NCBI GenBank assembly: GCA_947259435.1
Contig: CAMYMP010000069.1
Location: 1 to 7,255 of the forward strand
Origin: an uncultured Woeseiaceae bacterium
GTDB lineage: Bacteria; Pseudomonadota; Gammaproteobacteria; Woeseiales; Woeseiaceae
Reading direction: 5' to 3'
Length of the DNA stretch: 7,255 nt
The notes beneath the pieces were generated by a model. That model was not told the origin of the DNA, ran no database searches, and worked only from the letters and a program-made list of their open reading frames with translations. The position numbers and the translations under genes were made by a program. Of this stretch, positions 1 to 5,917 are shown in pieces; position 1 is the first letter of the stretch, and every line of letters starts with the position of its first letter.

Positions 1-348
1 CGTGTCCCTGTGCCCGGCGATGACGCTGTTGCCTGAGTCGCCGGGCAATGAACTTGCGCTCAGGTGGCCAGGACCGAACGCGAGCGTACGTCCGGACCCA
101 CCGGCCAGAATGATCAGATCAACGTCGCCTGACTTTGCAGTTAGCCGCGCCACGGGCCAGGTATCCGCCCATGGCCACGGCGCCTGTTGGTCGCCCTCCT
201 CACCCGACCGCGCCCAGGCGCGCTGCATGAGTTCCTGGGCGAACCACGCCTTGGCCGGAATGTACGCGCCCTGACCGAGTTGCCAGAAGCCGAGACAGAG
301 CAAGCAAGCCATAATCAGCTTCCGTGTTGAGCTAGCGCGCCGGGCCAT
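1..348 (-). CDS. Class GN (proteobacterial) sortase, N-terminal 116 residues, truncated by the window edge
   Basis: A membrane-anchored cysteine transpeptidase that should cleave the C-terminal sorting signal of the target protein encoded just upstream. Only the N-terminal half is visible. It has a basic N-terminus (MARRASSTRK), one hydrophobic segment at about residues 11-29, the stretch WPWADTWPVARL at about 58-69, FGPGH at 91-95, and AGHRDT at 111-116, where His113 is the expected catalytic histidine. The catalytic Cys and Arg lie beyond position 1. The start at 348 is favoured by a Shine-Dalgarno AGGAAGG (361-355) six bases upstream. The gene begins 17 bases inside the target gene in another frame, so the two are very likely co-transcribed and translationally coupled. 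The WPWADTWPVARL block and GHRDT are typical of the class GN family as I remember it. Family assignment is firm; activity cannot be judged from a fragment. Confidence 0.93.
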   Translation of the reverse strand, partial: MARRASSTRKLIMACLLCLGFWQLGQGAYIPAKAWFAQELMQRAWARSGEEGDQQAPWPWADTWPVARLTAKSGDVDLIILAGGSGRTLAFGPGHLSASSLPGDSGNSVIAGHRDT

Positions 349-2386
349 GAGGCACCTTCCTCTGCAGCGCCGACATGGTCAGAAGCAACAGCGCTGCCAG
401 TAACGTAAGCGTTCCCGTGAACCGAAGTATCGGCGCATTGGTTGCGGTAGCCGGAAAGCCGAATATGGCGGCTCCGCTCTGGCCGTGCGGCATCAGGTTG
501 GGCACCCGCTCGCTCAGGAGTGGATCGCCGGCCAGTCGGGCAGGCGTTTTGTCGACAGCGACCAGGCTCGTGTACTTGCTGACGAGGTGGTGCGCAAGCG
601 CGGTCTGCACGATTGCCGAGCGTGTCTGATCGGCATCCGCGCCGCGGCGCTGTTTATCGAGCAGGTCTGCAATACGCGCCCGCGCCCACAGCGCGCCGAC
701 GCCCGGGCTCTGCACGTCGATGTCCAGGATGACGTCACGTGACCATGCACCGGCCGTCGAGTCGCCCGCAATGCGGATTGAACCACCCGGCCGAAACGGC
801 CCGGACGCTTTCACCCTGACGGATATCGGTTCCCCAAGATAAAGATCGGGCACGATTGCGGGGTAACTGTCCACGATGGTACCGCTCGGCCACTCCATAT
901 CGATGTTCGTAACCTGGGGGCTTTCGAGCTTGCGAAACAGGCGATCCATTTTCTCACCCACTTCGTGCAGCGCGCTGATCGTCGTAAACGTGCCGCGCCC
1001 GGTCTCCGCTGCTTTGCGCATGAACCAGCTGTTCGGTGCGGAACCGATGCCAACCGTAAACAGGCGCGCATTACCGAGGCGCGCATTGATGAGCCCAAAC
1101 AGGCCCTCTTCGTTTCCGACGGCACCGTCGGTGATGAAGATCAATTGTCTCAAGTAAGACTCCGGCGGCGGCGTGCGCAGGGCGTAGCGCAGCGCCGAAG
1201 CCATTTCGGTGCCACCGTTCGCCTGCAGCATCCTGACGAAATTCTGCGCCATGCCGATATTGGCCGCAGTGGCGGGCATGCTGTCCGCGAACAGCGGGTT
1301 CGGATATGAGTTGAATTCGATGACGTTGAACCGGTCACCCGGTTGCAGGCCGTCGAGCGCGCGGCTCAGCGCCTGTTTCGCCTGCTCGATCGACACGCCG
1401 TGCATGGAGCCGGACGTGTCGATAACGAAGATCATCTCGCGCGGCAACCGCGCCAGGGACGGCTCGCTGGTATCAGGCGGCATGATCATGAACAGATAAT
1501 GCGGTTCGCCGTCGATCGTCTCGGCGAACGCCATTGCGCGTGGCGCCGCCGACGGTACCGGCCGCCACAGCAGTTCGAAGTCATGATCCATCGCGATCTG
1601 CCCTGCGGCAAGCGAGACCGTGTATTGACCGCCCGACTCGCCAACGTTCACCGGATGATAGCGGCTGGCAATGATCTCGAGCGGCATGCCGGCATTGAGG
1701 CTCGCCTGCAGCGACACCCTGTGGCCGCGCGACACAGCAACCATCGGGGCCGTAATCACGTCGCGTACCAGCGCCGTATCCGGTGACCAGCCGCCGCCCT
1801 GTCGATCCGACAGCGCTTCTCCTGGTATATAGCGCGGCGTCAGCGTCATTGGGAATCGCAGACTGAAGGATCCGTCGTTATAACGAATGTCCTCGAGATA
1901 CTCGATTTCAACTATGACGGTCTCGCCGGGGCCGATGTTTGCAACTGAGGTTGTGAACAGATTCGCGCGTTGCTGCTCAACGAGGCTTGTCCTCCTGCCT
2001 GCCTGTTTTGCCTGCTCGTACTCTTTTCTGGCCTGTTCTTTCTCGCGAATTTCACCCTCGATAAGGCGATCTCCGACATACAGGCGCATGTGATCAACAG
2101 CGGCTTCGTCCGGAAGTGGAAATACATAGACGCCCTCTACCCACTCCTCGGCTTCGTTCCTGAACTCCTGCATCACCGAGACCCTCGCAACGAGTCCGCC
2201 GATGTTGATGCTGACGTCGGTGTTCAGCAGCGGTGCCGTCGCGTAACCCTCATTATTGCGCAGCAAAAGGCTGCCGCTTTGCATCGCCGCGGGATTTGGC
2301 ACGTTCGCCAAAGCCAGCCCGGGGACCATCACCACCAGCAACAGCGATATGCAGGCTATGTGAGAGCTAAGTTTTTTCTCGTGCAT
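332..2386 (-). CDS. Marine proteobacterial sortase target protein (VIT + von Willebrand A domains, C-terminal sorting signal)
   Basis: A 684-residue exported protein and the expected substrate of the adjacent sortase. Residues 1-27 form a signal peptide (basic MHEKK, hydrophobic core, cleavage after ALA). A VIT (inter-alpha-trypsin) domain spans about 37-185. A vWA domain spans about 317-485 with a complete MIDAS: DTSGS at 323-327, Thr393 in GGTEM, and Asp420 in ITDG, so metal-dependent ligand binding looks intact. The C-terminus has the sorting motif FPATA (644-648), a hydrophobic helix (about 656-674) and a short tail with R676, K677 and R684. The open frame extends 66 codons further upstream to 2584. 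The ATG at 2386 is preferred because it has GAGGGAG before it, starts the signal peptide directly, and the longer version would bury that peptide and cross the divergent control region. Family membership follows from architecture and sortase adjacency; the ligand is unknown. Confidence 0.93.
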   Translation of the reverse strand: MHEKKLSSHIACISLLLVVMVPGLALANVPNPAAMQSGSLLLRNNEGYATAPLLNTDVSINIGGLVARVSVMQEFRNEAEEWVEGVYVFPLPDEAAVDHMRLYVGDRLIEGEIREKEQARKEYEQAKQAGRRTSLVEQQRANLFTTSVANIGPGETVIVEIEYLEDIRYNDGSFSLRFPMTLTPRYIPGEALSDRQGGGWSPDTALVRDVITAPMVAVSRGHRVSLQASLNAGMPLEIIASRYHPVNVGESGGQYTVSLAAGQIAMDHDFELLWRPVPSAAPRAMAFAETIDGEPHYLFMIMPPDTSEPSLARLPREMIFVIDTSGSMHGVSIEQAKQALSRALDGLQPGDRFNVIEFNSYPNPLFADSMPATAANIGMAQNFVRMLQANGGTEMASALRYALRTPPPESYLRQLIFITDGAVGNEEGLFGLINARLGNARLFTVGIGSAPNSWFMRKAAETGRGTFTTISALHEVGEKMDRLFRKLESPQVTNIDMEWPSGTIVDSYPAIVPDLYLGEPISVRVKASGPFRPGGSIRIAGDSTAGAWSRDVILDIDVQSPGVGALWARARIADLLDKQRRGADADQTRSAIVQTALAHHLVSKYTSLVAVDKTPARLAGDPLLSERVPNLMPHGQSGAAIFGFPATATNAPILRFTGTLTLLAALLLLTMSALQRKVPHGPAR
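443..457 (-). other. Sortase recognition motif FPATA (LPXTA-like variant)
   Basis: These bases encode F-P-A-T-A, residues 644-648 of the target protein. They sit about eight residues before a hydrophobic segment that is followed by basic residues, which is the standard three-part layout of a sorting signal. The first position is Phe (codon TTT) instead of the usual Leu. Cleavage would be expected after the Thr. The placement supports the assignment; use by the neighbouring sortase is inferred. Confidence 0.75.
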
Positions 2387-2423
2387 CGCAGATCTCCCTC
2401 TCTCCTGCGATGTATTGCAACAA

Positions 2424-2489
2424 GGCAAAGCGCCCTGCTGCGGACTGCAGCATGGCAATGCACCGGCCGAATGTGGCAAATTGTGGCCG
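2424..2489 (+). promoter_or_regulatory. Phased GGCAA / TGTGGC direct repeats, candidate response-regulator sites
   Basis: GGCAA occurs at 2424, 2454 and 2475, and a related GGCC at 2485. The start-to-start distances are 30, 21 and 10 bases, close to whole turns of the helix. The last two copies share TGTGGC (2472-2477 and 2482-2487), a 10-base head-to-tail repeat. OmpR/PhoB-type regulators such as PdsR typically bind tandem direct repeats about 10-11 bases apart, so this is a plausible autoregulatory site. Binding is inferred from spacing only. Confidence 0.35.
2432..2456. promoter_or_regulatory. Imperfect palindrome, possible operator
   Basis: GCCCTGCTGC (2432-2441) and GCAGCATGGC (2447-2456) are inverted repeats that pair at 9 of 10 positions around the 5-base centre GGACT. 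No T-run follows on either strand, so a terminator is unlikely. Its place midway between divergent genes suits an operator. A chance dyad in GC-rich DNA is not excluded. Confidence 0.4.
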
Positions 2490-2534
2490 GAACAGTCATT
2501 GTCGCTCCTCCGAATTCGACTACTGGAAAAACTG

Positions 2535-3227
2535 GTGGCCAAACGAATTGCAATTGTTGAAGACGAAGCCGCCATCCGCGACAACTATGCGGCGGCGTTC
2601 GAGCGCGAAGGCTACGTCGTCGATGCCTACGATGCGCGCGACCCTGCGATGCAGGCATTTGATGCGCGACTCCCCGACCTCGTCGTGATCGACATAAACC
2701 TCAAAGATGACGTCGAAGGAGGATTCGAGCTTTGCCGCGAGTTACGTGCAAGAGCCGCCGAGCTGCCGATCATCTTCCTGACAGCCAGAGACAGTGAGTT
2801 CGATGCCGTCTCCGGACTGCGCCTCGGTGCCGACGATTACCTCACCAAGGACATCAGCCTGCCGCACCTGATGGCGCGCATCGCTGCGCTGTTCCGGCGC
2901 CTCGATGCCTTACAAAAGCCCCAGTCTACGGGCGGCCGGATTGCGCGCGGCGATCTCGAGATCGATACCGATCGGATGACCATATTCTGGAAAAGCCAGC
3001 CCGTCGGACTGACGCTGACGGAGTTCTGGCTCGTGCACGCGATGGCTCGCTATCCAGGCCATGTAAAAAACCGACAGCAACTCATGGATGCGGCGCAGGC
3101 TGTGCTCGACGACAATACGATTACGTCGCACATCAAGCGCATTCGGCGCAAGTTCGTCGCGATCGATGCGAGCTTCGATGCGATAGAGACTGTCTATGGT
3201 ATGGGCTATCGCTGGCTTGCTGATTAG
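2535..3227 (+). CDS. pdsR: Pds system response regulator, OmpR/PhoB type
   Basis: A 230-residue DNA-binding response regulator, partner of the kinase encoded immediately downstream and probable regulator of the divergent sortase/target operon. Receiver domain (about 3-118): acidic pocket E9-D10-E11, phospho-acceptor Asp53 in VVIDINL, Thr83 in FLTAR and Lys105 in YLTKD are all present. The winged-helix output domain (about 130-229) has TITSHIKRIRRKF as recognition helix and ends in ETVYGMGYRW. The GTG at 2535 is chosen because it gives a start aligned with the receiver fold (M-A-K-R-I-A-I-V-E-D) and has a weak GGA at 2525-2527. The frame is open upstream to an ATG at 2415, but that adds 40 residues unlike any receiver. 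The kinase start lies 15 bases after the stop, indicating one operon. Known for the family: the pair is found with the class GN sortase and its target. Target genes here are inferred. Confidence 0.9.
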   Translation: MAKRIAIVEDEAAIRDNYAAAFEREGYVVDAYDARDPAMQAFDARLPDLVVIDINLKDDVEGGFELCRELRARAAELPIIFLTARDSEFDAVSGLRLGADDYLTKDISLPHLMARIAALFRRLDALQKPQSTGGRIARGDLEIDTDRMTIFWKSQPVGLTLTEFWLVHAMARYPGHVKNRQQLMDAAQAVLDDNTITSHIKRIRRKFVAIDASFDAIETVYGMGYRWLAD

Positions 3228-3242
3228 CCACTCCGGCGCACA

Positions 3243-5285
3243 ATGAATCTCAAACGTCAGTTACTCCTCGTCAGTGTGCTGACACTCGTGCTGCCGTGGG
3301 CCGGGTATCAATTCATTCACGAGACCGAATCGGCGCTGCGCGCAGGCCAGCAGCAAATGCTCGCCGGTACGGCCCGGGCAATTGCCGATTCTCTCGCTCA
3401 GTATCGCGAGGAATTTCCCGATCCGCCCGGCTCCAACTACACATCCGGCGATCAGCTGTATGGCCACAGTCTCGAGACGCGTCCCGAGATCGACGGCTAT
3501 TTCGATGACTGGACACTTGAACGCGAGTCTCTACAGATTGTTCGCGGTGTCGATGGCCCCGTGTCTTTTGCCGTCGGCCTTTTCGACCAGGCTGTCTATC
3601 TTTATGTTGAAGTCAATGACCGCAACGTCATCTTCGCTCAGCCCGGCACGACAACGCCCGACAACGGTTCGCGTTCTTCAGATCGAGTGAGCCTGATCAA
3701 CACGAGCCCCCTCTATCTTGACGAAACGATCAGTTTCTCTGCCGAAGCACCCGGGCAGATCGTCACGGTTGTGCAGAGCGAATACGGCTTCAGACTCGAT
3801 CGGGAGATACTTGCGTACTGGCAGGACGTGCCGAACGGTTATCAGATCGAGGCCCGCATCCCTGTTAGCAAGCTCGGCACGCACCTTGGCATTGTCGTAA
3901 GCAACACGGCCGGCGAGCTCGAGTCGCCGGTACGCAGTGCGAGCTTCGAGGCGCTTACACCGGGGCCGTTCGTCACGCCGTCACGGAGGCTTATCGAGAT
4001 CGCGGAAAACCTCGCACAACGCGGTACGCGCCTGTTCGTGACCGATGCATCGGGCTGGCGCATCGCCAGCAGTGGCGATCTGCCGGCGCGGTCATCGCCT
4101 CCGGGCGGCGCCGGTTCAGCGTGGCTGCGGATCGCTTACGATGCGCTGGTGGAATCGGGCCAGGAACCCGCGCTCGCCGAACCGGACCCAGGCGGCCGCG
4201 AACGGCAGGACTACATCGTACAGGCCCTCGGCGGCCGCGAATCGGACAGCTGGTTTCGCAGCGCGGACAGTGGCAAAGCCGTCGTCGCCGTGGCCGAGCC
4301 CATCAGAGTCAACGATACGATAATCGGCGCCGTGGTCTTGCAGCAGGGAACGGAGGCCATACTCAGCCTGACAAACGAGGGTCTCGTCAGGCTAATGAAC
4401 GTCACGATCATCGCCACCCTGCTTGTCGCGGCGACGCTCCTTGGCTACGCAACGTGGTTGTCTCGACGGATCCGCAAGCTCAGCGTCGCGGCTGAAGAGG
4501 CTCTCGACGCCGACAGACTGCGCAGCACGCTGCCCAGCGCGTCCGCCGGTGACGAGGTTGGCGACTTGTCGCGCAGTTTCTCGCACGTGCTGCGACAACT
4601 CGCTGACTATAACGATTACCTTCGCTCGCTGGCATCGAAGCTGTCGCACGAGTTACGCACGCCGCTCGCCATCGTCACGTCGTCCCTCGAAAACCTTGAC
4701 CATGAACCGCTGAACGAAGCGTCACAGGGCTATGCGGCAAGGGCCCGCGACGGTGCCGACCGATTGCGAAGAATCCTGACGGCCATGAGCGAAGCGAGCC
4801 GCGTCGAGGAATTGATGGAACATGCCGAGCCCGAGAACTTCGACCTGTGTGCCGCGCTGAACTCCACGGTTGCTGCCTATCGCGATGTCTATCCCGATCG
4901 ATCGTTCAGGCTCGATGCGGATCTCGATACGACGATGATGCGGGGTTCCCCCGAATTGCTCATTCAGATGCTCGACAAGCTCATCGACAACGCAGTCGAC
5001 TTCAGCGCGAAGGGCGACACGATAGCAATCGGTTTGCGCGTGGACGAGGGCGCACGGGTGCTCACCGTTGCGAACCCGGGACCGCCGCTTCCCGAGCAGA
5101 TGCGTTCGCAGCTGTTCGACTCCATGGTCTCGGTGCGGCGCGGCGGTGACGACAAACACCTGGGGCTTGGATTGTACATAGCCAGGCTCATCGCTGAGGG
5201 CCATCGCGGTACAATTGAGGCGACGAATTCCGAAGACGGCGTTACCGTCACCGTTACCTTAGCTGGAGATACGAATGGCGAATGA
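3243..5285 (+). CDS. pdsS: Pds system membrane sensor histidine kinase
   Basis: A 680-residue inner-membrane kinase expected to phosphorylate the regulator encoded just upstream. In order: TM1 (about 7-24); a large periplasmic region of about 360 residues; TM2 (about 387-406); a HAMP linker (about 405-458); HisKA with KLSHELRTP and phospho-acceptor His469; and an ATPase domain with N-box LIDNAVDFS (Asn583), a G1-like ANPGPPLP (610-617) and G2 HLGLGLYIA (640-648). The periplasmic part contains PEIDGYFDDW (81-90) followed by beta-rich sequence to about 235, resembling CBM9/DOMON-like carbohydrate-binding modules, so a glycan or surface ligand is possible. G1 has Asn where kinases usually have Asp. 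No clear Shine-Dalgarno precedes the ATG, so translation probably depends on coupling to pdsR. Its last 11 bases overlap the next gene. Family call is firm; the ligand is unknown. Confidence 0.92.
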   Translation: MNLKRQLLLVSVLTLVLPWAGYQFIHETESALRAGQQQMLAGTARAIADSLAQYREEFPDPPGSNYTSGDQLYGHSLETRPEIDGYFDDWTLERESLQIVRGVDGPVSFAVGLFDQAVYLYVEVNDRNVIFAQPGTTTPDNGSRSSDRVSLINTSPLYLDETISFSAEAPGQIVTVVQSEYGFRLDREILAYWQDVPNGYQIEARIPVSKLGTHLGIVVSNTAGELESPVRSASFEALTPGPFVTPSRRLIEIAENLAQRGTRLFVTDASGWRIASSGDLPARSSPPGGAGSAWLRIAYDALVESGQEPALAEPDPGGRERQDYIVQALGGRESDSWFRSADSGKAVVAVAEPIRVNDTIIGAVVLQQGTEAILSLTNEGLVRLMNVTIIATLLVAATLLGYATWLSRRIRKLSVAAEEALDADRLRSTLPSASAGDEVGDLSRSFSHVLRQLADYNDYLRSLASKLSHELRTPLAIVTSSLENLDHEPLNEASQGYAARARDGADRLRRILTAMSEASRVEELMEHAEPENFDLCAALNSTVAAYRDVYPDRSFRLDADLDTTMMRGSPELLIQMLDKLIDNAVDFSAKGDTIAIGLRVDEGARVLTVANPGPPLPEQMRSQLFDSMVSVRRGGDDKHLGLGLYIARLIAEGHRGTIEATNSEDGVTVTVTLAGDTNGE

Positions 5286-5562
5286 GGGATACCACGAACC
5301 GGTCGGCGAGCTGGCCGATGAGACACGCGACATGCACCGTGCGATTACGTCATTGATGGAAGAGCTCGAAGCAGTCGACTGGTACAACCAGCGCGTTGAT
5401 GCGTGCAAAGACAAGGAGCTCGCCGCAATACTCGCCCACAATCGGGACGAAGAAAAAGAGCATGCGGCAATGGTGCTCGAGTGGATACGCCGAAAAGACC
5501 CAGCGTTCGACAAAGAACTGAAGGACTACCTTTTCACGAAGGACGAGATCGCGCACCCGTAG
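5275..5562 (+). CDS. Encapsulated-ferritin (EncFtn) family protein, without a cargo-loading tail
   Basis: A 95-residue, two-helix ferritin-like protein. EncFtn proteins assemble as ring-shaped decamers with ferroxidase sites at subunit interfaces and normally sit inside an encapsulin nanocompartment to oxidise Fe(II). By comparison from memory with Rhodospirillum rubrum EncFtn, the metal-site residues are all kept: E29, E30 and E32 in MEELEAVDWY, W36, Y37, E60 and H63 in HNRDEEKEHAAM. The protein stops at DYLFTKDEIAHP, where cargo versions continue with a linker and a short targeting peptide. No encapsulin gene follows; the next 355 bases are non-coding. The ATG overlaps the kinase stop by 11 bases, with GGAG at 5265-5268, so translation is coupled to pdsS. 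It may act free in the cytoplasm, be loaded in trans, or be a relic of a lost shell operon. Family call is strong; role is open. Confidence 0.9.
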   Translation: MANEGYHEPVGELADETRDMHRAITSLMEELEAVDWYNQRVDACKDKELAAILAHNRDEEKEHAAMVLEWIRRKDPAFDKELKDYLFTKDEIAHP

Positions 5563-5743
5563 GAGGCGGCAGGTAATTTCTGCTATTAAAAGTGTCGGAA
5601 AAGATCACTACTCGATACTGGCGACAGGCCCCTATACATCCGAAAGCAGCCGCTCGGATAATATGATCTGAACGACTGCTACTGACCCGTTGCGGACAAT
5701 AGCGATAACCACGATAGCGCCGAAAAATTCGTATATCCCCGAA
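5563..5743. other. Non-coding stretch after the EncFtn gene
   Basis: About 180 bases with no credible gene. GC content falls here compared with the upstream operon. I see no encapsulin remnant in any frame, and no strong intrinsic terminator: the only hairpin is a four-base GCAG/CTGC near 5570-5585. A degenerate repeat lies at 5674-5698, and the upstream half of a dyad begins at 5726. The antisense frame across 5632-5871 overlaps the riboswitch and is not believable as a gene. Confidence 0.6.
5674..5698. repeat. Short copy of a degenerate dispersed intergenic repeat
   Basis: GACTGCTACTGACC is followed after a few bases by GCGGACA (5692-5698). The same two blocks occur in the same order at 6704-6717 (one base different) and 6767-6773, where they are 63 bases apart start to start instead of 18. 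This looks like an internally shortened copy of one repeat family. A repeat made of two copies in one window is suggestive, not proven. Confidence 0.45.
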
Positions 5744-5745
5744 TT
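5726..5745. promoter_or_regulatory. Dyad AATTCG-N8-CGAATT overlapping the -35 box
   Basis: AATTCG (5726-5731) and CGAATT (5740-5745) are perfect inverted half-sites across 8 bases. The right half runs into the first two bases of the -35 hexamer TTGACG. A dimeric regulator bound here would contact or block RNA polymerase. No specific regulator can be named. Confidence 0.4.
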
Positions 5746-5771
5746 GACGAACTCTTCTAAGAGTCCATAAT
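5744..5771 (+). promoter_or_regulatory. Sigma70-type promoter of the riboswitch transcript
   Basis: TTGACG (-35, 5744-5749) and CATAAT (-10, 5766-5771) are separated by 16 bases, each one base from consensus. Transcription would start near 5778-5780, exactly where the c-di-GMP aptamer begins, so promoter and riboswitch predictions support each other. The spacer contains a perfect short dyad. Confidence 0.72.
5751..5764. promoter_or_regulatory. Dyad ACTCTT-CT-AAGAGT in the promoter spacer
   Basis: A perfect six-base inverted repeat with a two-base centre lies entirely between the -35 and -10 boxes. This is a common operator position for repressors and for spacer-binding activators. With a 16-base spacer a MerR-type mechanism, which usually needs 19-20, is less likely than repression. 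Confidence 0.4.
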
Positions 5772-5778
5772 TACGCTT

Positions 5779-5886
5779 GCGATAAAGGCAAACCTGAGAA
5801 AACTTAGGGACGCAAAGCCACGGGTCCTCGCTTCCTCCGAGAAGCCAGCAATGACTCCCCGAAGGACCCAAGATCGCCGAGCTGCC
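5779..5886 (+). promoter_or_regulatory. Cyclic-di-GMP-I (GEMM-I) riboswitch
   Basis: An RNA aptamer for the second messenger c-di-GMP in the 5' leader of the secreted-protein gene. The conserved cores AAAGGCAAACC (5784-5794) and GGGACGCAAAGCCACGGG (5807-5824) match the GEMM-I consensus closely. P1: GGCA (5787-5790) with TGCC (5883-5886). P2: CCTGAG (5793-5798) with CTTAGG (5803-5808), closed by an A-rich loop. P3: GGGTCCT (5822-5828) with AGGACCC (5863-5869), followed by AAGAT as likely tetraloop receptor. The apical arm has an extra hairpin, GCTTC (5830-5834) with GAAGC (5841-5845). GCGAT (5779-5783) could instead pair with ATCGC (5873-5877), crossing P1, so it is a candidate alternative fold. 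No intrinsic terminator precedes the gene, so control is more likely translational. On/off direction cannot be read from sequence. Confidence 0.9.
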
Positions 5887-5904
5887 GCAGTAGTGTAATT
5901 ATGC

Positions 5905-5912
5905 TGAGGAGG
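5905..5912 (+). promoter_or_regulatory. Strong ribosome binding site of the riboswitch-controlled gene
   Basis: TGAGGAGG lies five bases before the ATG at 5918 and fixes that start. Its GGAGG (5908-5912) is complementary to CCTCC (5834-5838) at the apical loop of the riboswitch P3 arm, which offers one possible way to hide the site. Confidence 0.8.
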
Positions 5913-5917
5913 CTGTC

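Larger units (their letters stand above)
2387..2534. promoter_or_regulatory. Divergent control region between the sortase target gene and pdsR
   Basis: About 148 non-coding bases separate two oppositely oriented operons, so promoters for both must lie here or just inside the flanking 5' ends. Two overlapping frames can be drawn through it: an N-terminal extension of the target on the minus strand and one of the regulator on the plus strand. Both extensions are cysteine-rich, low-complexity and unlike either family. I could not identify a convincing -35/-10 pair in either direction. The region does contain a palindrome and a phased direct-repeat series, listed separately. Confidence 0.7.

Noticed and set aside
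2..274. Plus-strand frame of 90 residues at the left edge
   Set aside because: It is the complement of the sortase gene, whose minus-strand translation gives conserved motifs through GHRDT.
2415..2534. Forty-codon N-terminal extension of the response regulator
   Set aside because: Receiver domains begin a few residues before the first strand; the extension is unlike the family and overlaps the palindrome and phased repeats.
1970..2560. 196-residue plus-strand frame with a hydrophobic start
   Set aside because: It overlaps the VIT domain coding sequence of the target and the control region; the hydrophobicity comes from reading a charged minus-strand gene backwards.
2387..2584. N-terminal extension of the sortase target by 66 codons
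   Set aside because: It puts a non-conserved, Cys-rich tail before a clean signal peptide that has its own ribosome site at 2386, and it runs across the divergent control region into pdsR.
5569..5585. Possible terminator after the EncFtn gene
   Set aside because: Only four base pairs (GCAG/CTGC) with a short A/T stretch after it; too weak to call.
5563..5743. Remnant of an encapsulin shell gene
   Set aside because: No frame shows a recognisable stretch of the shell protein; absence inside the window says nothing about the rest of the genome.
5632..5871. 79-residue antisense frame with a hydrophobic stretch
   Set aside because: It lies on the reverse strand of the promoter and c-di-GMP aptamer; the conserved RNA motifs explain this DNA better, and no start context supports translation.
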